A stretch of 64,000 bases of DNA from Rhynchopus sp. YZ270_cl-10. Lineage: Eukaryota; Euglenozoa; Diplonemea; Diplonemida; Diplonemidae. Every line of letters begins with the position of its first letter. Position 1 is the stretch's first letter. The stretch is from the NCBI GenBank assembly GCA_964035575.1, contig OZ037910.1:310001-374000 (forward strand), given 5' to 3'. The notes under the pieces are model-generated. The model was given only the letters and a program-made list of their open reading frames with translations, did not search any database and had not been told where the DNA came from. Below are positions 1-11,925 of this stretch, one piece after another. Made by a program: the position numbers and the translations under genes.

Positions 1-186
1 CCTCTTCTTACAGCGGGGCGCTATATTACGCCTAATTATGGACAACTCCAATATTTACCCATAAACTAAGTTACCCAATAAAACACGCCCATAACATTGC
101 GCCCCACTGTACTGGGCGGGGAGGGGGGCGAATAAGAGAGACCACATTCTCTTAGTACACTTTGGCATTTTTTTTACGAACAAAAA

Positions 187-236
187 AGTGAAGTTGATAG
201 TGCAAACGCCTCTGGGACGCAGGCACTGACACTCCG
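187..236 (+). repeat. Family D hairpin repeat, lead copy
   Basis: Core reads roughly GTTGATAGTGCAAACGCCTC then GGGACGCAGGCACTGACACTC. AGTGC and GCCT on the left can pair with AGGC and CACT on the right. Other plus-strand copies are near 3010, 4825, 14280, 38554, 39726, 53893, 54063, 58631 and 63601, plus a copy split by a hAT element at 34388-35291. Longer copies (14280-14392, 54063-54170) carry a second hairpin around TTATCGAA flanked by G and C runs. The 63601 copy replaces the outer stem with GGTGGC/GCCACC, which looks compensatory. Confidence 0.75.
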
Positions 237-714
237 AAAAAAAATGAAATAAGAGATGGCATCTCTTATACGCCTCCAGTAACTCACCTTCCACCTGATT
301 TTTTATTTTACCCCACGTACAGTCGCGTATAGGCCCGTGAGGGACCATATTCGCGCCTTTTTCACGGGGTAAAAAAAATCAGATGGACCCACTTAATCAC
401 AATAGTTGTTAAAAAAATCCGCGAAAAAATCTGAAATGCTGGAAGGAAATGGGGGAGAGGTTCTTAATACATCCTGAAAGGATGAAAGGGTGGGAGGGAA
501 AGCAGGATGGTTGGGGAGAGAGAGAGAGAGAAAGAGAGAGAGTGAAGAGAGCAAATGGACACTGCTTCCTCAACAGACTGAGAGAAAAAAGCACTGAGAA
601 GCAGTCTCTCCCTTGAGTGTGATGGTATCATCTGTGCGTGCAATGTGTGGCGTCTGGTATACGTGTGGGTAGGTGGATTGGCACTCCCACAAATTGAGTT
701 ATTGGAAGAAAAAA

Positions 715-781
715 AGGTTGCCTTGAAATACAAAAGCCCTCTCTTGTGTACCTTGGTACAATGACCCGGCTGCGGGCAAAT
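715..781 (+). repeat. Family C repeat (short form)
   Basis: Carries the family C signature: TTGAAATACAAAAGCCCTCT followed by a GGTACAATGACC segment. The fuller form is described at 3450-3660. Confidence 0.65.
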
Positions 782-1529
782 ACTCAAAACTGTGGCACAA
801 AAAGCTGAAGTTTTAAAAAAGAAACTGAGGCTGACCCAAACTTGGGGGGGGTGAACAAAGTTCTTCCCCCCCTCTACCACCCAAACCCCCTTTCGCTGCT
901 TCTTCACGCACTTCATATCATATGGTATGTACAAAACATCGCAGTGCACACTCACTCCCTCTTCTCTCTATGTCTCCTTCCCTTTCCTATAAGAGGCGCA
1001 AGATCAGCAAACCTTGCCCCCTTGTTTTGATTGAACAGAACACTGAATAAGCAATTTGAACGTACCCCCAGTGTTCCCAACCCGAGTTTTAAACTAAACG
1101 TTTTAAAACGCAAAATTAGGAACACTGCGTACCCCCCCGCCCCCCTTTCCCCCCCTTCCCCCCACACCACGATCTAGTACGGCAAAGACAAAGGGGTATG
1201 ACAAAAGGTACACGACAAGACCAAATAATGGCAAGACCCCCTCTCAAATGACAAGGCTCGCTACTCATTACAGGGGGTTTTTTGTTATTATTTTAGTCTT
1301 GGCATGTTACAAGGCATGCACCTTGTACGAGGTGGTAACTAGGTCGTGGTGGCCCTAGCACTTCCCCTGCCCCCCCACTTTAATTTCAAAAAGATGTGAA
1401 TTTGCTTTCGTTCGCGAAGAACCACATCAAACGCAAGAAAGAAAAAAATGGCTGAGTTATAGACAGGCACGTCCTGCTACTGCTAACGCAAAAAGAAATT
1501 CACAAAAAAAGGGGGAGGCTTAGAAAAAA

Positions 1530-1563
1530 CGAATGTGCCTCTTTGCGCAGACACACCCATCTG
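1530..1563 (+). repeat. Family B hairpin repeat
   Basis: Family B follows the pattern AGATGNNTGTG, a loop, then CACACNCATCT. Other plus copies are at 9310-9343, 9980-10020, 13885-13915, 14215-14253 and 60022-60058. The 13885 copy pairs AGATGAGTG with CACTCATCT over nine bases, whereas others pair AGATG/CATCT with a TGTG/CACA inner stem. Confidence 0.6.
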
Positions 1564-1574
1564 TAAATAATTAA

Positions 1575-2938
1575 CCCTTTAGACCCGAGATACCCATATA
1601 TGGCCACCCGAATGGCGCCATACAATTAGGAATGTTCTACTCAAAATGGAGAAAACATTTTTTATATTTTGAAAGATTTTGCGCCGATCTTTCAAAAGAA
1701 GCAAGAATCGAAAAGTTTTGTTCATCTGATATTTTTTTGGATGCTGGGGGGAAGGCGGAGCTGCCACGGAAAATCATGGTTTTTGACCAACACCCCCTAA
1801 AATATCCCTCCTAATGCCACCAGGCTATTACTGGGGTTCTACTCATTTTCAGAAAAACATTTTTTTATATTTTGAAAGATTTTTAGCCGATCTTTCAAAA
1901 TACGCCATCTAATAACTCTTTTATGCATCTGGGTTTTCCTTGGATGCCGGGGAGCATGAAAAAGTACGGGAAAAAGTCACTTTTCAGAGCCGCCATGTGA
2001 TAAGAATTTTTCTAGTCGTTTTCGTGAAAACACTTTTTTTGTGTGGAAAGATTTCGTTCATATCTTTCAAAATACGCCAAAATCGAATACTTTTATGCAT
2101 CTGTGATATCCTCGGATTTTGGTGTGATTTTACCACCAAAATCATGGGTTGTACGTTGCTAAGGTCGTAAGGCGAGTAGGGTTGATAAGTAGGGGTCTAC
2201 TCACTTTTGTGAAAAGATTTTTGCATTTTTGGAAAGATTTGATGTCAAATCTGTCAAAAGAAGCAAGAATCGAAAACTTTTGTGCATCTGAGTGCACTTT
2301 GGAAGTTCGTGAGAACCACCACCAAAATCACTGTTTTTCTGACTATTCTTTGCCTTATTCCCACCCAAAACACGTTATAAGCCGGGTTTTCACTATTTTT
2401 TCGTATTTTAGGGTGCTTTTTTTGTGAATTTTCGGCACACAGGGTAGTTCTGACCCATTCTGGGGGTGTTTCGGACCTGTAGATGCCCAAAAACGTGAAA
2501 AAAATCGCCTTTTTACGTGTGTAGTGGTGTTTCAGTGTAAATCGTTAGGGAAATCGATTTTTAGACATGCTGCTAACAGAGCTACACTCATCTAAGTTGG
2601 ATTCTACTAGGACTTTTTGCTCGATTTTTTTTTCTTTGAAAAGATTTTGTGGTCAATCTTTCAAATAACGCCATTTTCGGACAGCAATAATTTACGGTGA
2701 TTTTTTTTGCCGGAAGGATCAGTAAAAAACCAAAAGATTTTATGCGTACCTCATTTTGGGTAAAATATTTTTTTGCGAAAAAAAACTTAAATTAATGGAA
2801 TTGAAAGCCGTGTTCAAAATCTTTCAATTGCGGCCAGGTACGATTAAAAATTTGCATCTGGGGTCCCTTTACCGGTTGGAGAGCCCCCAAAACCAAAACT
2901 CAAAAGTGGGTCGAAAATCTGGCTTCGGGTCTAAAGGG
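1575..2938. mobile_element. piggyBac-like non-autonomous element with TTAA flanks
   Basis: The left end is TTAA then CCCTTTAGACCCGA; the right end is TCGGGTCTAAAGGG followed by T and TTAA. TTAA targets and CCC...GGG termini are hallmarks of piggyBac. The interior holds four or five degenerate units of about 200 bp, each built round a TTTGAAAGAT...ATCTTTCAAA inverted repeat (near 1670, 1877, 2045, 2238 and 2640). No transposase was recognised in this copy. A module near 2813-2875 recurs in the piggyBac-like element at 36548-37550, which supports the family call. The extra T beside the right TTAA could be a small post-insertion change. Confidence 0.75.
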
Positions 2939-3055
2939 TTTAAAAAAAAAAAAAAAATGGGATAAAAGAGAGTATCGGAGGACAGAGAGAAGGAGAGAAA
3001 GAGAAGCAGAAAGTGCAAACGCCTTGACCGTTCATCGTCGGGACGCAGGCACTGA

Positions 3056-3130
3056 TTTTTTGTTGTTGTTGTTGTTGTGTCGACAATCACCTGCTAGTGC
3101 AGGATCAGTACTCAATGTTGCCCGAAAGGC
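3056..3130 (+). repeat. Family G hairpin repeat, lead copy
   Basis: A T-rich start runs into GTGTCGACAATCACCTGC, then TAGTGCAGGATCAG and a TCAATGTTG...CCGAAGGC tail. CCTGC-TAGT-GCAGG is a perfect hairpin. Other plus copies are at 3961-4023, 13509-13563, 21263-21310, 34179-34262 and 40760-40835. In the 13509 and 21263 copies the hairpin is replaced by a different perfect one, TCCCACC/GGTGGGA, at the same place after GTCGACAATC. Confidence 0.75.
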
Positions 3131-3194
3131 TTTTTTTAGATAGGTTCGTCGACAGAGAAGATTTATTTTTTTAATGTTTTTGTTTGTTGAATAA

Positions 3195-3248
3195 ATTGAC
3201 GACGATGTGGTCACCTCGCTTTTTTTCGTGTGATCTCCACGCAGGTTT
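3195..3248 (+). repeat. Family H repeat
   Basis: Core is TGACGACGATGTGGTCACCTC, a T run, then CGTGTGATCTCCACGCAG. A second copy is at 63758-63804. A related copy at 40698-40738 forms an eight-base stem, AACGTGGA/TCCACGTT. Confidence 0.55.
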
Positions 3249-3449
3249 TTTGATACTGTAACTTCGTGAAGTCAATCGGGTCTGCGAATCAAAATTGAAA
3301 AGAAGAAAAAAACGCCATGGCTGCGCTTCATAGGCGGGTTGCATTAGGCATTATAGATCAAAAAAAAGTTGACTCGAAAACTTGAAATACAACAGCCCTC
3401 TCATTGAACAGTGTACCCTTGGTAGCTCAAGTGAGAACAGAAATTTCAC

Positions 3450-3660
3450 CTAGAACATAAGGAGGTAAATATCAGCGTGTTGAAGGCATGACAAAGCAAT
3501 GAAAGTTGACTTGAAATACAAAATCCCTCTCGTGAACAATATACCCTTGGTACAATGACCTGGCTGTACCGGGTGGACCTCCCCAACCATGCAGTCTTAC
3601 AATCCATTTCGTGTCTTCCCATCTGGTATGTGCTACTCCCGCTTGCACTCATCACGGGGA
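3450..3660 (+). repeat. Composite repeat J-C-K, lead copy of family C
   Basis: Three modules follow one another. J (about 3460-3507) has GGAGGTAAATATCAGCGTGT; C (about 3508-3632) has TTGAAATACAAAATCCCTCT and the GGTACA...TGTACC hairpin; K (about 3628-3660) has GTGCTACTCCCGCTTGCACT. The same order recurs at 46803-47056 with a second J after K. Shorter plus-strand family C copies lie near 715, 6188, 11381, 17300, 23455, 29584, 32228, 35309, 40930, 41667, 42019 and 58586. Confidence 0.8.
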
Positions 3661-4441
3661 TAATTTGGCCTGTGATGTAGGGTCCGGTTGGTCTCTTATT
3701 TTGGTCCTCTGCCCAAAATAGCTATGATGCAGGCACCTCCGACAAGTGGGTGTTCTGGAATCGTAATCGGAAAAATTGACGACTGTAAAGTTCGACCTTT
3801 TTTTGTACGGTCGAACGTTATTCCGATTACGGTACTCCCCTTCAGAAAATCAAAACACACACACACACACCGCCCTGGACGTTAAAAATTGCATCCGGGG
3901 GAAATTGCACCAAACTGATTTAAAAAATAAAAACATAAGTAGCTGACTGAAAAAAGACCCTTTTTTGTTGTGTCGACAATCACCTGCTAGTGCAGGATCT
4001 GTCTCAATGTCGCCCGAAGGCTATTGTACTTAAAAGATATAGACGGAGGTCGTCCTCAACTCTGGAAAGTCGCTTTTATTTATTGTTTATGCATTCTAGT
4101 GCTGTAATATACACAAAAGTTGCATCATCAAAGTTTGGGGGATAGGGTGGGTTAAAGGGGTCACGTGAGAAAATAAAGTAGTTGGTTAGAAATTCAGTAC
4201 ATCATGTTTCAGTCCTAACTGCATACATTGGTAGTATCAGAGGGGGACATCGTCAGTGCAAGACCCTCCGAGATGTAAAGAGTTTTAACCACTGTTGCTA
4301 TTATCAAACAGTCTTTGCGCTCTACTTGTCTTTTCAAAAACTAAAACCTAGACCTGTCAACACAAAAAATTATGAACGACTTAGCTTCTGTGAGCTCGCA
4401 AGGGAGGTGTCGCTACGCACCTGTCCGAAGACTGCTGCCCT

Positions 4442-4474
<33 letters not shown>

Positions 4475-5212
4475 TGAGATACGATATTATATGCTCTCGT
4501 GCACACAGCACGCGCTAAAGAGTGTAGAAGGACATCTAAAACCAAATAAATTGAAAAAAAGAAATTTTTAAAAAAAACTCACACTTATCGACTACGTGTC
4601 ACTTTAGCAAACAGAAGAGATGTAACATGAACTCCCCCTCCTTTTTATAACAAAAACGCACTAAATTCAACCAAATATAAACAAAACAAAAAAAAACATC
4701 AAATTACATAATAACTCCAAACTTTAAAAAAAGAACTCATAAAAATAAAATACAAAATTTTTGGAACAGAATGCACGGACATGAGTCCAACTCATAGATG
4801 TACACAGCAATTTCAAAAAAGAGAAGTTGAATAGTGCACACGCCTCACCGTACACCGGCGGGCGCAAGACACTGACACAACCCAAAATAAAAATAAACAT
4901 AAACTATGAAAATTGACTTGACGCGGCAAGGGGGGGGAGAGGGGAACAGGGGAAAGGAAAGACAGTTGTTTTGTATTTTTTTTTTTTTTTTGGTATTTTT
5001 TTTTGTATTTCCCCCCCCCTGCTTTGTCAGCCCAAAAAGAATGCCTCCTCGAGTAGTCAACGCTATTGGTCAAGCGAAGGCTGAAGGAAGGTAAAAAGGG
5101 GTGGAAGGGGAGGGGGATTGAGGAGGACTCAAAATCTTCTTGTGATTCATTACCCCCCTCTGCATCTCTGCATCGTTCTTACTGGAGGGGGGAGGTTTGA
5201 ATGCGAGAGGTA

Positions 5213-5393
5213 CACGACGTTGAAGTAAATGACTTTACTTGTGGTTTTACATGTAATTTTACTTGTGAAAATAGTTTACTTGTGGCACACGTAAAAACGT
5301 AAGCGTACAGCTTAAACACAAGTAAAAAAAAAAAAAATGTCATGTAAAACCACAAGTAAAACCAGAAGTAAAGTAATTTACTTCAACGTCGTG
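5213..5393. mobile_element. TA-flanked MITE, copy 1 (Tc1/mariner type)
   Basis: The left terminus CACGACGTTGAAGTAAAT is matched inverted at the right end, and TA flanks both sides, as expected of Tc1/mariner insertions. The inside repeats TTTACTTGTG-type motifs and has no coding capacity. A near-identical copy lies at 35955-36119. Confidence 0.8.
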
Positions 5394-7118
5394 TACCTCT
5401 TGTATTCACCCCCCCAGTAAGGCAACTAAACGTTATTCCAAAACTTACTTTTTTTTTTTAAACTTTTTTACTTTTAAATTATTGGTGTTCTTAACCCTCC
5501 CTCCCGCTATTTTTTTTTTTTTTTGTAGCGCAATACAGTCATGAAACACCATGTTTTTTTTTTAATTTTTTGCGATATCCCCACATTGAGATGCTGAAAC
5601 AGCAAACCCATGGAACCTCGCCAGTTTTTTTTTTGATAGCGAAATGAGATTAGTACCCTTTGACAGAGAAAAAAAAAGGGGGGTGTTGATGACCACCAGG
5701 ATGAAAGCACAAAAAGGGGGAAATATTTTATTTTTCTTTCCCCCCTCCACACCCTCCCAAACACACCAGCAATAGTCAAAAAAAAAAAACATATTCTAGG
5801 AATTATCCAGAACTGATTCGTATCTTTAATTTTTTTAATGTGTCGCAAACCGACATATAACGTTAGAACTTTAACTTTTTTTTTTAAACCCAACACAAGG
5901 TTGGCTACTCCATAAAAAGGAGCAAATGACCGTTTTCTTAGTTCTTTTTGAGAAAGAAAAAAAAATGACAACCACGTGGATACCCCATCTTCTGTGAAAA
6001 TCCACGCTTTTTTTGATAATTCTGTTCTATTATATGCACCCGTTCAAAAGCAAAGGAAGCACTTTTAATTCAAGAAAGGCATCGTTTACCACGTAAATAT
6101 CTTTTTCTTTTTGATTATATCGACGAAAAAGCGGGGGGGTTTTTTTCTTCTTTTTTCAGTAGGCTGCACACAACCAAAAAGAAAAAAAGTTGAAATACAA
6201 ATCCCGCTCGTGAACAGTGTAGCAATGTCCTTTGGTATATGACCGGCTGTACCAGGGATGAACACCCACAAATCCATTTCGTGGTTTGCATCTGGGAAAA
6301 TAAAATAAGATAAAAGACGGCTAAGATAGTCTGAGGTGGATTTCTCCCTTCTATAGCCCTCCCCTTCCCCTTCCCAGCTGGGAGTACCCACACCCCCCCT
6401 TGATTTTGTTTCCACATAACACCCTTATCTCTGAGCTACTTGGCTTTTATTTTGTTTCTTGTTTTGTTTTTTTTTTGCATTTTGATTATTTTTTTGTGAG
6501 AGAATAAAAACAAAAATCAAGAAGAATTGAAAGCCAGAAAGCCCACAAAAAAATGGGGGGCACCCCATTTCCAACAGTATGACAATCAATAAATTGAATG
6601 CATAGGTGTAGGGGTACAGCAATAATGTTCCCTCCCCCTAAATATTGAAACAAGAAAAGAAAAAAAAAGAAGAAAAAAACTTTATAAGATGAACCTAAAC
6701 CTCAGGTATAGTCACCTTTGATCAGAATCGAAAAGAAATAAATTCATCATCAGAATGATGAAAAAAAAACAAAACGCAGGTTTATGACATGAACCCAAGG
6801 CCCTCTCGTCGGTGGTCGGTGTCTGACTAATTGAAGGGTTGTGGTGCAGACTGACTGAAGGGGGTGAGACACCCGAGGATAAGCACCACTGCCCTACACA
6901 CTCGGGTATGTGAGTCGTTTTTGTTTTGCATTTTTTTTAATAAATTGTTTGGAGTAGTGTAGTTGCTTCGGTAGTGTTTGCCACAGTTGCGCAAATCTCT
7001 ACTGTCTCTTTGTCTAAATATCTCTGCTTAGTGTCCTAGCAGTGTTTGAATAAAGAAATTTCATATACTTTCCGTTCGAGAAAGTGCACAAAATGGACGT
7101 TCAAAAAAAAAAGATGAC
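5394..7118. other. Gene-free spacer
   Basis: T-rich and A-rich low-complexity sequence with a family C copy (6188-6300), a family A copy (6680-6719) and a family I copy (6939-7007). No gene is supported; open frames near 5507-5971 and 6086-6415 are artefacts of homopolymer tracts. Confidence 0.65.
6939..7007 (+). repeat. Family I repeat, lead copy
   Basis: Core is AATTGTTTGGAGTAGTGTAG, TTGCYTCGGT, then TGCCACAGTT and GCAAATCTCYACTGTC. Plus copies also occur at 22203-22272 and 40306-40372. The copy at 35893-35952 is inverted and is the only clear reverse-orientation member of any hairpin family in the window. Confidence 0.7.
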
Positions 7119-7127
7119 ATTATTAAT

Positions 7128-8494
7128 CAGGGATGTTGCTAAACCGCGTAGTGGAATTCCAAAATCCTTGAGAGGTCGTTTTTTTTACGGGAAATTTTAC
7201 GTGGGGAAGTCGTTTTTTTTCCGGGAAATTTTGAGGAGTCTTTTTTTACGGGAAAATTCTGTAGGGTTGACCCGGGAGGCTGTACCTTCAATTATTTTTT
7301 TTTTGCCTGCGGCGCCATTTTTCATTTTTTGCTCCGCAAAAAGGGTTCGTTGAGTGACTGCTCTGTGGTGTAGTGTAAATGGCTATATTTTTACACCGTA
7401 CCCTAATTTTTTTCGCCTGCGGCGCCATTTTATATTATTTTTTTTTGCTTCGCAAAAAAAATTTAGTTCCGTATGTTCCCGATGGTACTTGTCTTCTGAA
7501 GGAAAAGTACAAAGTGAACGTGGGGGCAGTTTGCTTAGTTGCAAACTTTGCTGCATGTTGTGACCCCACCAGTTGACGGACGGAGCACGTCGAACCCAAA
7601 GGAGTGAGAAAGAAGGATATGGCCAAAGAAAAAAGTAGCGTACCGTGCGCCTGCGGCGCAAGCTTGCATTACACCCTTCTTATGCCATAGTTTGGCTGTG
7701 AAAAAAGTGCAATTTCAAGCGCAATTTTGAAATGTGGCGTACCGTGGCTTCGCCAGAACGCGGTTTTCTCGAAGTTTTCTTGGAAAATGGGGACACTCTC
7801 GCACGGGTTTTGGAGGCTGCACCGGTCGTGCACTCCCCGTCTTTGGTTGCTGTTGAACAAGGATTCTCTCTCCTGACTACATCTACGCAAAGAGACGCCA
7901 CTGCCTTTCTCACAGCACTATTGAGAAGCTGATGGTTCTTCATGAACAGGCACCGAGTTTAACAACGAAAAGATGGGGAATATTCTTGAACACGCTGTTG
8001 CCTTGTTTCTCAGCACAAGCGTAACAGGTTCAAGAGAAAACGGAGGTGTTCCTGCTGATGGCGGAGGAGTTGGAAGACTTCGCTCCCCGTATTTGCTTTC
8101 GGAATTGAGCTTCTGAGGACCTTTTTCGCGCGCAGCGCGAATTTTTTTTTTTTCCAAAACTGGTGCTTTCGGAAGTCGGTCAACGACCTGTCAATATCAG
8201 GGGGTGTGTGTACAGAGTCCCTGTGTCAGCGACCTGTCAATATCGACCCCTCCCGGAGCACCAAAAACGAAAGAAATTGGACGTGGGGTTCTCAAAATTT
8301 TCGGGGAAAACGGCATATTTAGCGATAAGTGTGTTCGAAACGTATCATGTGGGCAAAAAAAATTATGATTTTCACCACCAGACATGGACCAGGGTCGAAA
8401 AATGTACCTTTTTCCCGTGTAAAAAAACCCGTAAAAAAACCCGAATTCCAAGCCCAAAAAGTGCGATTTTCGTAACTGTTTAGCGTCAGGTCTG
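7128..8494. mobile_element. hAT-like non-autonomous element
   Basis: Starts CAGGGATGTTGCTAAAC and ends with the inverted equivalent of CAGACCTGACGCTAAAC. ATTATTAAT is directly repeated on both flanks (7119-7127 and 8495-8503), consistent with the 8-bp duplication of hAT elements plus one chance base. The inside has repeated GCGCC-TGC-GGCGC-type palindromes (7309, 7418, 7650) also seen in the element at 62681-63553. A GC-richer core (7732-8120) has a 66-codon open frame of unknown meaning, and no transposase was recognised. The insertion abuts a degenerate family E repeat. Confidence 0.7.
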
Positions 8495-8594
8495 ATTATT
8501 AATGCAGGCACAACTGACACACAGCTGGATGAAAGCAGAAAATATGCGAACAACAACAGAAAATGAAAAAAAAAAAATAAAAGAAAAAGGGTTA

Positions 8595-8653
8595 TTGACG
8601 CAGGCTCCGACTGACTCACACCCGATGCCAGCCATCCGGATGAAAGCACAAAA
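8595..8653 (+). repeat. Family E repeat, lead copy
   Basis: Core is GACGCAGGCTCCGACTGACT, then GATGCCAGCCATCCGGATGA and AAGCAC. Other plus copies are near 3726 (partial), 8500, 25042 (inside kinesin intron 1), 41528, 41856 and 60717. Confidence 0.7.
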
Positions 8654-8910
8654 CAAAAGGTTGATAGTGCAAAGAAAACTTGTGTGAGATGAAAATATGC
8701 CTCCCGCACACACACACATACATCTGTACCACCAATCGTTATCGCGCTGGAACACGCAGACAAAAAAAAAAAAAAGCGGAATAAGTTTCTAAAGTGGCTG
8801 AAGGGGGGGGAATAATTCACAATGCTTGCGCTCTTTGTGCACACCCCACTCCATTCAACCACACCACTAAAGTACACTATGCCATGTCAAAGGCCTTTGT
8901 ACAGTGCGTC

Positions 8911-9069
8911 CCTTTAGTTTGGTGTGATTACCAAACGGATTCTCCGTGGTTCCCCCGTGGTTCTCCCGAAGGTGCTCCGCAAATCTTAATATAGCCCGAA
9001 ACAGTTCTCCGTGGTTCCCCCGTGGTTCTTCCGTGGGTTGTCCGTACCCCCTGAATCACACCATAAAGG
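8911..9069. repeat. Small inverted-repeat element
   Basis: CCTTTAGTTTGGTGTGATT at the left is matched in inverted form by GAATCACACCATAAAGG at the right. Between them, CTCCGTGGTTCCCCCGTGGT occurs twice as a direct repeat (near 8941 and 9008). It could be a miniature transposon, but no target duplication is clear. Confidence 0.45.
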
Positions 9070-9599
9070 CTCGTCGACATTTTTTTTTTCCCCCCTAAAA
9101 AAGTGGGGAAGGTGGGAGGAGAAGTGTGATGGTACAAGAAGAAAAGAAAAAGAAGAAAAAAAAGAAGAACGCACCACCTGACGGCGAGTTGGCATTTGAC
9201 GTTCCTTGGGAGGGTTTTTTTTTTGGGGGGAACAAACTAACATCTGATATTGTCCTACTCCCGCTTGCTCTCACCACAGTCAGATGATGCATTAAAAAAG
9301 AAAGCTTAGAAGATGAATGTATCTCTCGTGCCACACACATCTAGTAAAAAATGAAGGCATTATTGTGTGCGACAACACAAAGACCATGTAACAGCAAATT
9401 AAAAAAGAAAAAAAAGAAAAAGCGTTTATGAGATGAACCTAAGCCTATGGCACTCTCTGTGCTTAGTCTCACCCAAAAATGGAAAATAAACCGCTTCCCG
9501 GCATATTTAACTGGAACACATTTTTTAGAACCGAAGATGTTGTGGGGGGGGACAAATAAAAAAAAATAGAAAAATATGGTCACTATGTATGCACTGCAC

Positions 9600-9862
9600 G
9601 GTGACTCATATACACATTGAGGGAGGGGGGGAAGGCCTCTTGTTGATGTACCAAAGAGAGAGAAAAAAAACCCCCCTTTCGCAGAAACCCGCAAAGGGGG
9701 GGTATTGAAAATGTTTTTTTTTTGTATGTTTTGAAAGTGCTTTGTGCTCTGTTTAATTTTACTTGATAATTTTGTAGACGTGGAGTTTCTCGAATTGATG
9801 TACCAAGGAGAGAGAAAAAAACCCCCCCCCCACGCAGAAAACCCGCAAAGGGGGGGAAATAG
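9600..9862 (+). repeat. Diverged direct repeat pair
   Basis: TTGATGTACCAAAGAGAGAG followed by a C run, CGCAGAAACCCGCAAAGG and a G run appears at about 9640-9703, and in diverged form at about 9797-9858. The intervening sequence is unrelated AT-rich DNA. Confidence 0.5.
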
Positions 9863-11870
9863 AAATGATACATTCATATACTTACTATTTATAACACAAA
9901 CAGTAAGCACTAAAGGGTGTAACATCCTTACAGCCTTCCTTTTTTTTTTTTTTCTGCATTTTTTTTTAGAAAATAGAAAAGTTGTAAGACGAATGTAACT
10001 CTTGGGCACATAAACATCTGGAAAAGAAAAGAAAAAAAAAAAAAAAAAAAAAAATAGTTTTCGTTCGTTGATTTGAGGGTAGGACGGAGGAGAAGGTTTT
10101 TTTTGAAGCAGAAAAAAAAATATTTTTTTGAGAGATAGCTTTTTGGGGGATATGAAGGGAAACGTTCAATTTTTTGTTTTGTTTTTTATTTCTGTTTTTT
10201 TTAATCCAGGGTAATAACTTCGTGTTTCAGGCTGCCCCCCCTCCAGTATCCCTACTGAAAGGGAGAAGAAATATCAGCGATGAAAAAAAAAATGGGAAAA
10301 TTTTTTCAGGAAGAATTTTTTTTCTTCCCGTTTCCCAATTTTTGCCTGAACCCCGGTATAAAAGAAAGGCTGTGTGAAGTTATTACACTGTTTTTTTTTT
10401 TTTTTTGAAAAATTGGTCGCACGAAGAAGCTTCGAACTATTGATACTGTTTTTTTTTTCCTTTTTTACAGCCATACCAACAAGCATGTAGGGACGACCCT
10501 CCTTGGAGCTTTGAAATCCCAAAAATCCACTTTTCATTTCCCCCCCCCACTGGCGTTTGTTGGATGACCGCAAAAAAAATAAATTCTTTTTTTAAAATGT
10601 TCTGCTAGAGCTCGCCTATTTCTTGGGAGCTAGGACACCTACTGTACAGTAAGGAATGAAAAGGGAGTAGGTCATTGGAAGAGGGTCCACTTACAAGCAT
10701 TCAAACACTAAGTGGGTCGCAAAGTTATTAAAAACACACACACACACAAACATTTTTTTTTTTTTTTAAATGTTCGAAACTATCCTTTGGTGATCCATGC
10801 CCTCCTGAGGGACTCGTCTTGTTTCAAGGGCAGTCTACTCTTGGGACCGGGTCCCAGTTGGTGGCGTGATTTTTCCCCCCTTCCTGGACGTATTAAGTCC
10901 ATGTTAGGTGACTTTGACATCTGTTTTTTGAAGGTTTTTTCAAGAAGCATTTGTCACAAAAAAACCCTTTTTTGTACAGAAGGAATAGACGCAGATCGTC
11001 CTTTGTTGTGACACTCAATCAACCCCATCTGTGGGGTGACTAGAGTCTGCACTCAATGTTGACGTATATGGAGATGCTTCACAGTGCATAAACATAAGTT
11101 CAACCAGGAAAAAAGAAAAAATAAAAAAAACAAATTGAACGAAGAGAATCACGTCTTTTCGATTCAAGAGAAGAAAAGAAAAAAGAGTCTGAGAAAAAAT
11201 ACAAAAAAAAAATTTTTTTTTGGCGTGGCTGACGGGTGGGGTGATTCGCACCTCTTGCGTACTTTTTGTGCACCTCCGTTCAGCCACACCAAAACAAAAT
11301 AGAAAAAGTTTGGTAAAGATTACCCTCACTGCCAAGGGGCTCATAACCCTGAGGGAAAAAAATTTTTTTTGACTTGAAATACAAAAGAACACTCTCATTT
11401 GACAGTGTACCTTGAACAACAAATCACACAACAACAAAAAAAAAACGCGAATTGTCTGCACGCGTCCTTCAAAAAAAAAAAGTAAAAAAAAAAAGTTTAT
11501 GAGATGAACCTAAACCACTCGTGTGCTTCAGTCACCTGGAAGAAAAAAAAAATGTTTGTTTTATGCGATCGCTATCATGCAGAATAGCAGTCACAATTCT
11601 TCGCAAGATCCAAAAAAAAAAGAAAATCAGAAAATTCTTATACTTTCACATCAAAAAGTGAAGAGAAAGAAAAAGAGAGCACGTGACCGCACATCAAAAA
11701 CGAGAAGAAGAAAAAAACTCAGCGGACGGTGCAACGCCATTCTGCAAGACGAGGCACTGTTTCATCTCCATGGGGAGAACACCCCTTCCCTTCGGTGTAG
11801 GAAGTACGACCCCCATTGTACCGCTAATAGCAGACCTGTATTGGGTGTTCTTACTAAAACAAAAAACACA

Positions 11871-11913
<43 letters not shown>

Positions 11914-11925
11914 GTAAGAAGTAAT

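Larger units (their letters stand above)
1..1570. other. Gene-free spacer with hairpin repeats
   Basis: No convincing coding region. It contains a family D repeat (187-236), an imperfect AG microsatellite (about 513-545), a family C repeat (715-781) and a family B repeat (1530-1563). The rest is purine- or pyrimidine-biased low-complexity sequence. Open frames here run through the low-complexity tracts and look like chance. Confidence 0.7.
2944..5210. other. Gene-free spacer, repeat mosaic
   Basis: Holds family D (3010-3056), G (3056-3130 and 3961-4023), H (3195-3248), a long family C composite (3450-3660), a partial family E (3726-3759), a CA microsatellite (3856-3870), a T run of about 27 (4447-4473) and another family D copy (4825-4880). 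No gene is supported. Confidence 0.65.
8504..11919. other. Gene-free spacer, repeats and homopolymers
   Basis: Contains family E (8500-8537, 8595-8653), A (9423-9473, 11493-11537), B (9310-9343, 9980-10020), C (11381-11417) and the K module (about 9242-9277), plus a small inverted repeat (8911-9069), a direct repeat pair (about 9600-9862) and an A run of about 40 (11873-11912). Long open frames at 9341-10009 and 11015-11461 pass through homopolymers and were not accepted. Confidence 0.65.

Noticed and set aside
8197-8877. 226-codon minus-strand open frame
   Set aside because: It crosses the border of the hAT-like element and several repeats, so it cannot be one conserved gene.
9341-10009. 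222-codon minus-strand open frame
   Set aside because: It runs through homopolymers and repeats, is Phe/Lys-rich and has no motif.
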